A stretch of DNA of 64,000 nt from Gaetbulibacter sp. S0825 (GCF_011777505.1 NZ_JAATJT010000003.1:496001-560000), one strand, 5' to 3'. Positions 9,756-18,911 are shown, counted from the stretch's first letter. Numbers and translations: made by a program. Notes: a model not told the origin generated them from the letters alone.

Positions 9756-10967
9756 ATGAAGAATATTACATTTATTACTTTTCTGCTTTATATTTTTTGT
9801 GCAACAGTATATTCCCAGGAAATATATTCTAGCGACGTTACATTAAAAAATGGTATTTCAAAACCTAGCGTATTATCAACACATCCTTTTGGAATCTTTT
9901 TTTCTAGAATTCAAGGTAATTTTAAAATTCATCCTACAAAAAAAACTCAATTAAAAATAAATTTAGAAAGCGGAAATGTTTGGGGTACTCAAATAAAAAC
10001 TTACATACCTAACAATATTGAAGTTAGAAATGAAGTAAGGAATCATCAATGGCATCAAGCACAATATTTTTTTGATGAAGAAACCCTTGACGCAAAATCT
10101 TATGAATTACAAATAGATGGAGTAATTAAAGGGCTAAGACTTAAAACGTCTCTTAATTTAGGAAATAAGCAGGAACTTAATATTGGTCTCAGATTATTTA
10201 TGTTATCTAAAGGGGAAGCTCCATTTTCTATTTTAACCAGTGATAGATTTATTGAAAATTTTCACAAAAAAATAGCTGGTGGATCTGATCCTTTTGATAG
10301 AAAAGTCTTTGGTTATAATAAAGCTTTAATTAAGTATACTGATAGAAATGGTAACACTTTAGAATTAAACAATAATGGTTTGTTTGTCGGTGGATTAGAA
10401 ACTTCATATTACTATTACCCAAGCAGTTTAGTTTCTAAAACATATTCAATGAATTTTGGGGCTCATTTAGGCTATAACCTTTCATCATATAATAATTCGT
10501 TAGATTTTGGTTTATCGACTAATGCAATTAAAGTTATACCTATAAATAAAAATCAATATTTTCAAATAGGTTTAGAAATTGGGTTTTTGCGAAAAGAACT
10601 TGTTAGCTTTAGTAAAAACAATGTCGATTTTGGAACTAATAATTACCTCGGAAATATAGAAAGTATTATTGAATACAACATCATTTCAAAAGGAAATACC
10701 ACACATTCTATAGGCTTAGACTATTATTTACAAACTAGTCTAAATAGAAGAGACGAATTAGAATATGCTATTCCAATAAGACATCCTGATGCACATAAAT
10801 CTTGGGGACATGGTGTAACCAATTTGTATAGAAATAATAACTACTGGTCACTACTTTACTCTATTACTAAAAAAACATCTTTAACATTCTATCTACAGCA
10901 AGATTTTGAAGTCAACAACAACCCAGATATTCAAACTGGCATAAGTTTTACCTTCAATTTAAAGTAA
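9756..10967 (+). CDS. Secreted protein, possible outer-membrane barrel
   Basis: A 403-residue protein with a signal peptide (about 1-20, ending YSQEIY). The remainder is rich in alternating polar/hydrophobic strands and closes with TGISFTFNLK, a terminal aromatic strand typical of outer-membrane beta-barrels. The segment DRFIENFHKKIAGGSDPFDR reminds me weakly of DUF3187-type proteins, but I would not assign the family on that alone. It is divergent from ppk2 with a 63-base shared upstream region. No enzymatic motif is seen and the function is unknown. Confidence 0.6.
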   Translation: MKNITFITFLLYIFCATVYSQEIYSSDVTLKNGISKPSVLSTHPFGIFFSRIQGNFKIHPTKKTQLKINLESGNVWGTQIKTYIPNNIEVRNEVRNHQWHQAQYFFDEETLDAKSYELQIDGVIKGLRLKTSLNLGNKQELNIGLRLFMLSKGEAPFSILTSDRFIENFHKKIAGGSDPFDRKVFGYNKALIKYTDRNGNTLELNNNGLFVGGLETSYYYYPSSLVSKTYSMNFGAHLGYNLSSYNNSLDFGLSTNAIKVIPINKNQYFQIGLEIGFLRKELVSFSKNNVDFGTNNYLGNIESIIEYNIISKGNTTHSIGLDYYLQTSLNRRDELEYAIPIRHPDAHKSWGHGVTNLYRNNNYWSLLYSITKKTSLTFYLQQDFEVNNNPDIQTGISFTFNLK

Positions 10968-11069
10968 TCACGACGCAACACTTCATCGATAAAATGCATA
11001 AAAAATACGTCTAATAGCATTTTTTTATTACATTAGTCCCTACCTACTTAACATATTAACCCAAATGCC

Positions 11070-11798
11070 ATGAAAAAAAACTACTTATTTTTTCTGTTAT
11101 CCTTAGTGTTTTTATATTCAAATTCACAGAATAAATGTGAAGATGCCCATTCGGATGTTATTTATGCTTATTCGCATGTAAAATCTGCATATGACTCAAA
11201 TAATATCTCTCATTTAAAAGATTATTCTTATCGCTCTACTGATGCCTTTAATCGTGCCAAAAAAATATTGAATGACTGTGGTTGTGAAACTTCATATAAT
11301 TATGCTTTTGATGCTTCAGAATTGTTAAGTAAAGTTGAGAATACTAAAACATTTGAAGATGGTCGCTTTTATGTCAAACGTGCTCGTGACATTGCCAAAA
11401 AAGTTATTAATGAATTGGAAATATGCACAAAGTTAACTCAAGAAGATGAATCACTTGCCGAATTGGAAAATGATAGACTCAAACTTCAGCAACAGCAAAT
11501 TGAGTTAAGTTTAAAAGAGGAAAAAATAAAACAAAAATTAGCTGAAAAAGAAGCAGCCGAACTTAGGCTAAAAAAGGAACAACTCATTATAAAAAATGAT
11601 ATGGTTTTAACTTCTAATTTAAAAAACTTTAATGCTATTTTAAACGTTTGCGATTGCGATATTGAAATGCCTGAAATAAATTATGAGAAAGAGGCATTAC
11701 TCTCTAAAGACCTTAAAGAGATTAAGAAAGAATACTTAATAATTTTTAAAAATATGACTAGTAATTATCTAGATAAATTAAACGCATGTAACGATTAA
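11070..11798 (+). CDS. Secreted coiled-coil protein with repeated ILNxCxC motif
   Basis: A 242-residue exported protein of unknown function. The signal peptide is about residues 1-20. Two copies of an ILNxCxC motif (66-72 and 190-196) flank a long charged coiled coil (about 125-175, rich in Leu, Lys, Glu and Gln). Additional cysteines at 23, 119 and 240 give seven in the mature protein, so disulfides in the periplasm are likely. It is monocistronic: a strong bidirectional terminator follows 13 bases after its stop. I do not recognise a named family. Confidence 0.6.
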   Translation: MKKNYLFFLLSLVFLYSNSQNKCEDAHSDVIYAYSHVKSAYDSNNISHLKDYSYRSTDAFNRAKKILNDCGCETSYNYAFDASELLSKVENTKTFEDGRFYVKRARDIAKKVINELEICTKLTQEDESLAELENDRLKLQQQQIELSLKEEKIKQKLAEKEAAELRLKKEQLIIKNDMVLTSNLKNFNAILNVCDCDIEMPEINYEKEALLSKDLKEIKKEYLIIFKNMTSNYLDKLNACND

Positions 11799-11810
11799 TT
11801 GTTGTCTGTA

Positions 11811-11857
11811 AGAGGTCTGAAAAAAGAAACATGAATTAGTTTCAGACCTCTTTTTTT
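11811..11857. terminator. Bidirectional terminator between convergent genes
   Basis: The stem AGAGGTCTGAAA pairs with TTTCAGACCTCT around a loop of about 17 bases. Plus-strand transcripts meet a run of seven T (11851-11857). The minus-strand operon ends here too, its stop codon (11856-11858) lying inside the T run of the opposite strand. Confidence 0.85.
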
Positions 11858-13019
11858 ATTTACTGGCAAACATTTTTACGTCTTCCTCACTAACCTCAGC
11901 ACCTCCAAGTATAATAAGTCTTTCTACTACGTTTCGTAGTTCTCTAATATTCCCTGTCCAATCATACTCTTGAAGTAGTTTTATGGCTTTGGTTGAAAAA
12001 GATTTTTTTGAAATACCTTGTTCATTTGCAATTTTTGATGAGAAATACTCGATAAGCAAAGGTATATCTTCTCTCCTATCGTTTAATGCAGGAACTTTTA
12101 TTAAAATAACAGCCAATCTATGGTATAAATCTTCTCTAAATTTTCCTTCTTCAATTTCTTTACTAAGGTCTTTATTTGTAGCTGCTACTACTCTCACATT
12201 CACTTTTATATCCTTATCACTACCAACCCTTTGAATACGACTTTCTTGTAATGCTCTTAAAACTTTAGCTTGGGCTGACAAGCTCATATCACCTATTTCA
12301 TCAAGAAAAATGGTGCCTCCATTTGCTGCTTCAAACTTTCCTGCTCTATCTTTATTAGCACTGGTAAAAGCGCCTTTTACATGTCCAAATAATTCACTTT
12401 CTATAAGTTCACTGGGGATAGCTGCACAATTCACCTCTATCATTGGTCCTTTTGAGCGTTCACTTTTTTGGTGTAACCAATGTGCCACCAATTCTTTTCC
12501 AGTTCCGTTAGGCCCAGTAATTAGCACACGAGCATCAGTTTGCGACACCTTGTCTATCATGTCTTTAATTTGTGAAATTGCTTCGCTCTCACCAACCATT
12601 TCGTAGTTTTTACTAACTTTTTTCTTTAAAAGTTTGTTCTCAACTACAAGTTCTTTTCGGTCAAGCGCATTTCTGACAGTATTTAATAGGCGGTTTAAAT
12701 CTGGTGGCTTAGAAATATAGTCAAAAGCTCCAAGACGCATAGTGTTTACTGCAGTATCTAAATCACCATGACCAGAAATCATCACCACAGGAATCTCTGG
12801 TTTAATCTTTTTAATAGCTTCTAGAACTTCTACACCATCCATTTTTGGCATCTTAATATCGCAAAGCACTAAGTCGTAATCTTCTTTTTTTATTTTTTCT
12901 ATGCCTATTAATCCATCTTCAGCTTCATCCACATTATAGGCATCACTTTCTTCAGAAAGTATTTTTGTAAGGACTCTTCTAATTGCTGCTTCGTCTTCTA
13001 TTACTAGTATTTGTGGCAT
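11856..13019 (-). CDS. NtrC-type sigma-54 response regulator without DNA-binding domain
   Basis: A 387-residue two-domain protein. The receiver domain (1-120) has acidic residues Glu8, Asp9 and Glu10 and phospho-acceptor Asp54. The AAA+ domain (about 142-375) has Walker A GPNGTGK (169-175), Walker B GGTIFLDEIG (234-243) and the sensor II region GNIRELRNVVERL (356-368). The sigma-54 contact loop reads GAFTSA (216-221) instead of GAFTGA. The protein ends right after the AAA+ domain, about 60-80 residues short of a usual NtrC, with no Fis-type helix-turn-helix. No histidine kinase is adjacent. It is the last gene of a four-gene operon with an MscS channel and an ABC exporter, so it may be an orphan regulator acting without its own DNA site. 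Confidence 0.92.
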   Translation of the reverse strand: MPQILVIEDEAAIRRVLTKILSEESDAYNVDEAEDGLIGIEKIKKEDYDLVLCDIKMPKMDGVEVLEAIKKIKPEIPVVMISGHGDLDTAVNTMRLGAFDYISKPPDLNRLLNTVRNALDRKELVVENKLLKKKVSKNYEMVGESEAISQIKDMIDKVSQTDARVLITGPNGTGKELVAHWLHQKSERSKGPMIEVNCAAIPSELIESELFGHVKGAFTSANKDRAGKFEAANGGTIFLDEIGDMSLSAQAKVLRALQESRIQRVGSDKDIKVNVRVVAATNKDLSKEIEEGKFREDLYHRLAVILIKVPALNDRREDIPLLIEYFSSKIANEQGISKKSFSTKAIKLLQEYDWTGNIRELRNVVERLIILGGAEVSEEDVKMFASK

Positions 13020-13028
13020 ATAATCTTT

Positions 13029-13856
13029 TTAATTATTGTATAAATGAACGTCTCTTTGTGGAAACGGTATTGTTATATTATTTTCTTTGAACAGTCTATT
13101 AATTTCAAAACGAATGTCACTTTGCGGCAATACCGCTTCAAAACTATTATTTAACGTAAAAATAAGTTTGAAATTTAGTGAGCTGTCACCAAAATTCATG
13201 AATAAAACTAAAGGAGGTGGATGCTTCATTACTTTAGGATGTGTTTTAGCTGCTTGTAGCAGCAGCTCTTTAACTAAGTCTACATCACTACCATAGGCTA
13301 CTCCAACACTAACACTTTCTCGTGTTTTAGTCCCATTTTCAGTCCAATTATAAAGTATTGAAGTTAAATATTTATGATTTGGGATTACCAACACTTTATT
13401 GTCTATGGTCACTGCTCTTGTTGTTCTTAATTTTATCTCCACCACTCTACCAACTTTTCCATCAATTTCTATAATATCACCAACGTGAACCGATTGGTCG
13501 AGTAAAATAAAAATACCAGAAATAATATCCTGAAAAAAAGTTTGCAGTGCCAAACCAATACCAACTAAAAGCGCCGCAGAAGCTGCTAAAATAGCTGACA
13601 TTTGTACACCCATATTTTGCATGGTAATAAAAACTACCACTAGATAAATAAAGTACCTAGCAAAGGAGAATACAGACGTAAATTTTAGTTTGTCTTCTTC
13701 AGGCAGTTTTCTAGTTAAAAGCTTTTTTATTCCTCTTAATATAATAGCAGTAAGAATAAAAACTGCTATAACAACCAAAACCATTTTAACAGTTAAATGA
13801 CCTGAATCACCTATCTTAATAATCTCATAATTTAAAAAATCACTAAGCTTTTCCAT
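13029..13856 (-). CDS. MscS-family mechanosensitive ion channel
   Basis: A 275-residue inner-membrane channel that would open under hypo-osmotic stress. Three membrane helices are visible (about 23-42, 63-83 and 88-115). The last is the pore-lining Gly/Ala-rich helix (AAALLVGIGLALQTFFQDI). The beta domain follows (DIIEIDGKVGRVVEIKLRTT, about 127-150), then the alpha/beta C-terminal part. The length equals that of short MscS homologues. It begins 3 bases after the ABC permease stop and ends 9 bases before the response-regulator start, so it is co-transcribed with both. Confidence 0.93.
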   Translation of the reverse strand: MEKLSDFLNYEIIKIGDSGHLTVKMVLVVIAVFILTAIILRGIKKLLTRKLPEEDKLKFTSVFSFARYFIYLVVVFITMQNMGVQMSAILAASAALLVGIGLALQTFFQDIISGIFILLDQSVHVGDIIEIDGKVGRVVEIKLRTTRAVTIDNKVLVIPNHKYLTSILYNWTENGTKTRESVSVGVAYGSDVDLVKELLLQAAKTHPKVMKHPPPLVLFMNFGDSSLNFKLIFTLNNSFEAVLPQSDIRFEINRLFKENNITIPFPQRDVHLYNN

Positions 13857-13859
13857 TTA

Positions 13860-15173
13860 CTAATACTTCAACCATTTATAGAGTTCTTTGTAGCTAGGTT
13901 TTTTTCCATACATTAAAATACCTACACGGTATATTTTGGCAGCAAACCAAACTGTAAACATAAATGTACCAATTAAAATTAATACTGAGACCACTTGTTG
14001 CCATATTGGGACTCCAAATGGAATACGCATAAGCATTACCACAGGAGACGTAAGCGGAATAAATGAAAAAACCGTAGATACTGTACCATGGGGATCTTCT
14101 ATAACTGTAAATATACCAACATAAACCGCTAAAATTAAAGGCATTAAAATTGGAAGCATAAATTGTTGTGTATCTGTTTCGTTATCAACAGCTGCACCAA
14201 TAGCAGCATATAATGAGCTGTACAACAAATAACCTCCAATAAAAAATAACAAAAACATTATCACTAAATTGGTTAATGGTAAGTTATAAATGGAGCTTAT
14301 AAGGCTTTGAATTTTCATATCGGCACCTTGAGTTTCCATAGTTTGTTGCATTAGCTCTTGTTGTGGCGCTTGCATTTCTGTCATGTTTATCCCAAAAATG
14401 GCTGAAACTACCATCATTAAAACACCTCCAAGAATAATCCAAATAATAAACTGTGTAATTCCCGCTAACGACGTTCCAATAATTTTTCCTAGCATTAATT
14501 GTACTGGTTTTACAGAAGAAATTATAACTTCTATAATTCTGCTTGTTTTTTCTTCAATCACACTACGCATAATCATATTTCCATAAATTATGATAAACAT
14601 GAACAGCATATAACCTGCAAATCCACCAAAAATGAGTTTTACAACATTATCTATTTTAGATGATTTTTCGCCTAGGAAACTTTCTTGAGCAATGCTAATT
14701 CTAGCTTCTGATGATTTTAATTTATCAATATCTACACCTTGCTCCTGCAGTTTTAAATCTGTAAATTTTCTTTCAAGCTTACTTTCTAAACCTTCCATTA
14801 AGGTTATTGAAGGCGTGTCTTTTGAATAAAATTTAATATCATCCAGCACATCGTCAATACTTTCACCTTTAGAAATATGAAGCAAACCATATTGCTCTTT
14901 TTCTTCAACTTGCTTTTTAGCATCATCTATTGAAACATCATTTAAAATCACATAATTTGTGTTCTCTGTACTTTTAAATATACTTTCCACCATTCCAGAT
15001 TCATCAAGTATTGAAATAGTTCTTTGCTTGCTATTATTAAGTTGTGACAAATAAGCAACAACTGCAATAAGCGCAATCATGATTATTGGGCTTAAAATAG
15101 TCATGATTATGAACGATTTGTTTCTAACCTTAGTTAAATACTCTCGCTTTATAATTAATGGTAAATGGTTCAT
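13860..15173 (-). CDS. ABC-2 type transporter permease (NatB-like)
   Basis: A 437-residue membrane permease of the ABC-2/NatB kind. It has one N-terminal membrane helix (about 20-42), a large exported domain (about 43-175), then five or six helices from about residue 178 to 425. FMFIIIYGNMIMRSVIEEKTSRI is the conserved ABC-2 coupling region, with EEKTSRIIEVI near residue 208. It pairs with the ATPase encoded 2 bases upstream. Homologues export sodium or other small solutes, but the substrate here is not determined. Confidence 0.9.
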   Translation of the reverse strand: MNHLPLIIKREYLTKVRNKSFIIMTILSPIIMIALIAVVAYLSQLNNSKQRTISILDESGMVESIFKSTENTNYVILNDVSIDDAKKQVEEKEQYGLLHISKGESIDDVLDDIKFYSKDTPSITLMEGLESKLERKFTDLKLQEQGVDIDKLKSSEARISIAQESFLGEKSSKIDNVVKLIFGGFAGYMLFMFIIIYGNMIMRSVIEEKTSRIIEVIISSVKPVQLMLGKIIGTSLAGITQFIIWIILGGVLMMVVSAIFGINMTEMQAPQQELMQQTMETQGADMKIQSLISSIYNLPLTNLVIMFLLFFIGGYLLYSSLYAAIGAAVDNETDTQQFMLPILMPLILAVYVGIFTVIEDPHGTVSTVFSFIPLTSPVVMLMRIPFGVPIWQQVVSVLILIGTFMFTVWFAAKIYRVGILMYGKKPSYKELYKWLKY

Positions 15174-15175
15174 AA

Positions 15176-16102
15176 TTAACTATTCTTAACGGTTTGAATA
15201 AATATATCGCTTGCAGTTGGTACTAACTCATTAAAATGATTTACTTCTGCTTTTGAAGTTAAAAATCGTAGCAAGTCGTTTGAAGTATCATTATCATTAA
15301 GCTTAATATTTAATTTTAAATCGTCGTTTAATGATTTAAAATCTGCTTTTGAAACGTCAAACTTTTCTTTTATTAAATTGGTTAGATCGACTTCATTATT
15401 AGTTACCAAACCAACCTCAAAAGTGTTGGTCTTAAACTCTCTTTTAATATCTTGGAGCTTACCATCCAATATTTTATTAGATTCATGGATTAAAGCAATA
15501 TGGTCACATAATTCTTCTACCGATTCCATTCGATGTGTAGAAAAAATAACAGTTGCGCCTTCATCTCTTAGTTGTAAAATTTCATCTTTTATCAAATTTG
15601 CATTTATAGGGTCGAAACCCGAAAAAGGCTCATCGAAAATCAATAATTTAGGTTGATGTAAAACGGTTACCACAAACTGTATTTTTTGCGCCATCCCTTT
15701 GGACAATTCTTGAATTTTTTTATTCCACCAATCTCCAATTTCTAATTTATCAAACCAATATTTTAAACGTTTCTTTGCCTCACTTTTACTCAAACCTTTT
15801 AATTGAGCGAGATACAACGCTTGCTCACCTACCTTCATGGATTTGTACAAACCACGTTCTTCTGGCAAGTAACCAATATCCCTAATATGATGAGATTGTA
15901 AAGGTTGACCATCTAACATAACACTACCAGAATCTGGCATTGTAATTTGATTAATTACCCTAATTAAAGTAGTCTTTCCAGCACCGTTGGGTCCTAACAA
16001 ACCAAAAATACTTCCTTTTGGAACCTCGATAGAAACATTATTTAATGCAGTAAATTTCCCGAAGTTTTTAGAAACCGAATTGGCCACTAATAAGTTATTC
16101 AT
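15176..16102 (-). CDS. ABC transporter ATP-binding protein (NatA-like)
   Basis: A 308-residue ATPase subunit. Walker A is GPNGAGKTT (about 38-46), the signature is LSKGMAQK (about 142), Walker B is LLIFDEPFSGFDP (about 162-174) and the switch histidine lies in FSTHRM. The final 90 residues are an accessory domain seen in NatA-type exporters (DUF4162-like). It is the first gene of the minus-strand operon ABC ATPase, permease, MscS channel, response regulator, all separated by 2-9 bases. Confidence 0.93.
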   Translation of the reverse strand: MNNLLVANSVSKNFGKFTALNNVSIEVPKGSIFGLLGPNGAGKTTLIRVINQITMPDSGSVMLDGQPLQSHHIRDIGYLPEERGLYKSMKVGEQALYLAQLKGLSKSEAKKRLKYWFDKLEIGDWWNKKIQELSKGMAQKIQFVVTVLHQPKLLIFDEPFSGFDPINANLIKDEILQLRDEGATVIFSTHRMESVEELCDHIALIHESNKILDGKLQDIKREFKTNTFEVGLVTNNEVDLTNLIKEKFDVSKADFKSLNDDLKLNIKLNDNDTSNDLLRFLTSKAEVNHFNELVPTASDIFIQTVKNS

Positions 16103-16197
16103 TTAATTTCTTTTAGTGTTTTAATAAGTGTGGTAAAGATATTAAATGTTACAAGAACTTATCCTTTTTTTAAAAATAGAATTGTATAAAAACAAAA

Positions 16198-16274
16198 CCC
16201 ACCCTTAAAAAATTTAAGGATGGGAAAAATTGCTATGAAAAAGAAAAATTACCACTAAAATTCATTAGTGGTAA
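16198..16274 (-). terminator. Tandem terminators of grpE-dnaJ
   Basis: Two hairpins lie one after the other past the dnaJ stop. The first met by the polymerase has a perfect 10-bp stem (16249-16258 with 16265-16274) followed on the minus strand by TTTTTCTTTTT. The second (16198-16224, a 12-bp stem with one mismatch) is followed by TTTTGTTTTT. They insulate the heat-shock genes from the ABC operon and account for most of the 281-base gap. Confidence 0.75.
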
Positions 16275-16383
16275 ATCAAATATACATTTTTTTCTTAAAT
16301 AATTCTTAAAATAGAACATTATCTTAAACAATGCTCCAAATAGAAAGAAATATATTACAAGTTTAAAAAATTGATGTTACAGG

Positions 16384-17502
16384 TTAAGAAAACATGTCTT
16401 TTACCTTTTCAAAAAAAGACCTATCAGTACTTTCTGGTTTAGGACTAAAATGTTCATCATCTCGCATGTTCTCAAAAAACTCCTTTTGCTGTTTGCTTAG
16501 TGTTTTAGGTGTCCAAACATTAATGTGCACTAATAAATCGCCTTTACCATAGCCGTTAATACTTGGGATTCCTTTACCTCTTAAACGTAATATTTTTCCA
16601 GACTGGACTCCAGCTTCAACTTTAATTCTAACTTTTCCTGTAACAGTATCGATTTCTTTGGAAGTTCCTAAAACTGCATCAGGATAGCTTATATATAAAT
16701 CGTAATGCAAATTATCGCCTTCGCGTTGCAAGGTTGGATGGTCTTCTTCGGTAATTGCTACCAATAAATCACCAGAAATTCCATTTCCAGGCGCTTCATT
16801 ACCTTTTCCCGATACTTTTAATTGCATTCCATCTACCACTCCAGCTGGAATTTTAATAGACACTGTTTCTTCTGCTACTTCTAATCCTTGAGCATCTGCT
16901 CCAGCAGGTCTATTATCTAAAGTTTGACCTGCTCCTCCACACACATTACAAGGTGCAGACGTTTGCATTCTTCCTAAAATAGTATTAGTCACTCTAGTAA
17001 CTTGACCAGAACCTTGACAGGTTGGACAGGTTTTATAAGTCGTCCCTTTAGCTTGCTTTTTTCGTTTTACTTTTACCTTCTTCTCAACACCATTTGCAAT
17101 TTCCTCAAGCGTTAATTTTACTCTAATGCGTAAGTTACTTCCTTTTACAACACGTTGTCTTTGACCTCCAAATCCTGAAAACCCGCCTCCACCTCCAAAA
17201 GCGCCTCCAAAAATATCACCAAATTGACTAAAGATATCGTCCATATTCATACCTCCACCACCAAAGCCTCCAGTTCCATCAAAGGCTTGATGCCCAAATT
17301 GGTCATAACGTGCTTTTTTATCGGCATCACTTAAAACTTCATAAGCTTCAGCAGCTAATTTGAATTTTTCTTCGGCTTCTTTATCGTCTGGATTCTTATC
17401 AGGATGATATTTTAAAGCTTGTTTTCGGTATGCCTTTTTTATTTCAGCAGCCGACGCTCCTTTACTTAATCCTAATATTTCGTAATAGTCTTGCTTTGCC
17501 AT
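16384..17502 (-). CDS. dnaJ: Chaperone DnaJ with reduced zinc finger
   Basis: A 372-residue J-domain co-chaperone that delivers unfolded proteins to DnaK. The J domain (1-68) has His33-Pro34-Asp35, and a Gly/Phe-rich linker follows (about 74-113). Where most DnaJ proteins have four CxxCxGxG repeats, only two are present (CPTCQGSG at 159-166 and CNVCGGAG at 185-192), enough for one zinc site, not two. The C-terminal substrate-binding domains (about 205-355) look intact. It is 4 bases downstream of grpE. The reduced finger is probably a trait of the flavobacterial lineage and not a local defect. Confidence 0.95.
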   Translation of the reverse strand: MAKQDYYEILGLSKGASAAEIKKAYRKQALKYHPDKNPDDKEAEEKFKLAAEAYEVLSDADKKARYDQFGHQAFDGTGGFGGGGMNMDDIFSQFGDIFGGAFGGGGGFSGFGGQRQRVVKGSNLRIRVKLTLEEIANGVEKKVKVKRKKQAKGTTYKTCPTCQGSGQVTRVTNTILGRMQTSAPCNVCGGAGQTLDNRPAGADAQGLEVAEETVSIKIPAGVVDGMQLKVSGKGNEAPGNGISGDLLVAITEEDHPTLQREGDNLHYDLYISYPDAVLGTSKEIDTVTGKVRIKVEAGVQSGKILRLRGKGIPSINGYGKGDLLVHINVWTPKTLSKQQKEFFENMRDDEHFSPKPESTDRSFFEKVKDMFS

Positions 17503-17506
17503 AAAT

Positions 17507-18043
17507 TTATTGTCCTATAACCACTTTTGGAAAACGAATTACTTTATCTCCTAAAGCATATCCTTTTTCGATTACATCTATAATTTTACCTTTAAGGTCT
17601 TTACTTGGTGCTGGTATTTGAGTAACCGCTTCATGGTTATCGGCATTAAATACATCGCCTTGCGCTACTTTAATTTGCGACAAGCCTTTTTGCTCTAAAG
17701 TATTGAGTAGTTTTTGATAAATCAATAATACGCCTTTACGTAGTTCTTCGGCTTCTTTATCTTCATCAATATGTGTTAATGCACGCTCAAAATCGTCAAG
17801 TATTGGTAGCATCGATACCATAACATCTTCACTCGCTGTTTTAAATAACTCTATACGCTCTTTGGCTGTACGCCTTTTATAATTTTCGAACTCAGCAAAC
17901 AAACGCAAAAATTTGTCTTTTTCAGACTTTAATTCTTGTAACTGTTCTTCAACAGTTTGTTGTGGAGCTTCCTCAACTTGCGCTTCCTGTTGGGCATCTA
18001 TTTGCTCTTCTGCCACATCTTCTTTTTTACTTTTCTTGCTCAT
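17507..18043 (-). CDS. grpE: Nucleotide exchange factor GrpE
   Basis: A 178-residue cytoplasmic exchange factor for DnaK. An acidic, Gln-rich N-terminal tail (1-30) leads into a long coiled coil (about 30-95, with [18 protein letters not shown]). The C-terminal beta-wing follows (about 120-178) and holds the family pattern [14 protein letters not shown] and [17 protein letters not shown]. It is first in an operon with dnaJ. A Bacteroidota-type -7 element is present about 50 bases upstream. I see no CIRCE operator (TTAGCACTC-N9-GAGTGCTAA) in the upstream region. Confidence 0.97.
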   Translation of the reverse strand: MSKKSKKEDVAEEQIDAQQEAQVEEAPQQTVEEQLQELKSEKDKFLRLFAEFENYKRRTAKERIELFKTASEDVMVSMLPILDDFERALTHIDEDKEAEELRKGVLLIYQKLLNTLEQKGLSQIKVAQGDVFNADNHEAVTQIPAPSKDLKGKIIDVIEKGYALGDKVIRFPKVVIGQ

Positions 18044-18091
18044 GTTTTTTTAGCTAAAGTTTTAAAAAAATCATTACTTAATAACAGTTGG

Positions 18092-18099
18092 CAAAAGTA
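18092..18099 (-). promoter_or_regulatory. Promoter -7 element of grpE-dnaJ
   Basis: Read on the minus strand this is TACTTTTG, matching the Bacteroidota housekeeping -7 consensus TAnnTTTG. It lies 49 bases upstream of the grpE start. It sits inside a small dyad (GGCA ... TGCC). Confidence 0.55.
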
Positions 18100-18176
18100 C
18101 TGCCATTATTATTAAAATGTCAAAATGTCACAAAATATTTTCACAACTTTTTAACTATTCTGATTTTATGAATTAG

Positions 18177-18184
18177 TATTTTTG
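18177..18184 (+). promoter_or_regulatory. Promoter -7 element of the yceI gene
   Basis: TATTTTTG matches TAnnTTTG and lies 26 bases before the start codon of the YceI-family gene. Confidence 0.5.
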
Positions 18185-18210
18185 CTAAAACACTTTAAAA
18201 AACAACAACT

Positions 18211-18849
18211 ATGAACAAACCTGTTTTAAAAATTTTTACAATTTTAATGTTGACTATAGCTTTTGCAAGCTGTAAAGACAAAGCTGATGAAGCAAAAACC
18301 ACTGAAGCTACTGAGGCTACTGAAGCTCAAGCAACATCTACTAAATACATGGCTAATCCAGCAAATACATTAATCGAATGGGCTGGATATAAACCTACTG
18401 GAGAACATTTTGGAACCATCATGCTAGAATCAGGAGTATTTACAGTTAATGATAATAAAATTGAAAGCGGAACATTCATTATTAACATGTCTTCGATAAA
18501 GGATTATGATGGTAGCGCAAGGTTAGAAGGCCATTTAAAAAGCGCTGATTTTTTTGACGTAGAAAACCATCCAAGTGCAGCTTTTGAAGTAACAGGTTTT
18601 GAAGAGGTTGAAGGAAAAATGATGCTTTCTGGAAATTTAGCTTTAAAAGGAAAGAAAAATAACGTTACATTTCCTGTGACTTTAAGTGAAAAAGATGACA
18701 TTTTTACTATTACAAGTGAGAAGTTTATCATAGATCGTTCTAAATGGGATGTGAAATATGGCTCTAAATCGTTCTTTGATAATTTAGGAGACAAATTTAT
18801 TAATGATGATATTGAATTAAAGATTGTTGTTAACGCAAAGAAGTCTTAA
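18211..18849 (+). CDS. YceI-family lipoprotein
   Basis: A 212-residue lipoprotein. The signal ends AFASC with lipidated Cys21, followed by a low-complexity Thr/Glu/Ala linker (about 22-42). The YceI lipocalin-like barrel (about 45-210) starts at STKYMANPANTLIEWAGYKPTGEHFG. It contains the common GHLKSADFFDVENHP and KFIIDRSKWDVKYGS motifs. YceI barrels bind isoprenoid-like lipids in characterised members; the ligand here is unknown. It is monocistronic, with its own promoter and terminator. Confidence 0.93.
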   Translation: MNKPVLKIFTILMLTIAFASCKDKADEAKTTEATEATEAQATSTKYMANPANTLIEWAGYKPTGEHFGTIMLESGVFTVNDNKIESGTFIINMSSIKDYDGSARLEGHLKSADFFDVENHPSAAFEVTGFEEVEGKMMLSGNLALKGKKNNVTFPVTLSEKDDIFTITSEKFIIDRSKWDVKYGSKSFFDNLGDKFINDDIELKIVVNAKKS

Positions 18850-18867
18850 TACTATAACCTTTAATTT

Positions 18868-18911
18868 AAAAAAAGCCACTCATTCCTAAATATCGAAAGA
18901 GTGGCTTTTTT
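18868..18911 (+). terminator. Terminator of the yceI gene
   Basis: The stem AAAAAAGCCACTC pairs with GAGTGGCTTTTTT around a loop of about 17 bases and ends in a T run. Confidence 0.85.

Noticed and set aside
11006-11016. The 11-mer TACGTCTAATA occurs here and at 22223-22233, both ending exactly 54 bases before a start codon.
   Set aside because: In AT-rich DNA of this length many identical 11-mer pairs are expected by chance, the flanks differ, and only the second copy is followed by a TAnnTTTG element. The equal distance looks accidental.
18044-18210. Searched for a CIRCE or similar heat-shock operator before grpE.
   Set aside because: Only a -7 element and T/A-rich sequence with short TCA repeats are visible; no matching inverted repeat.
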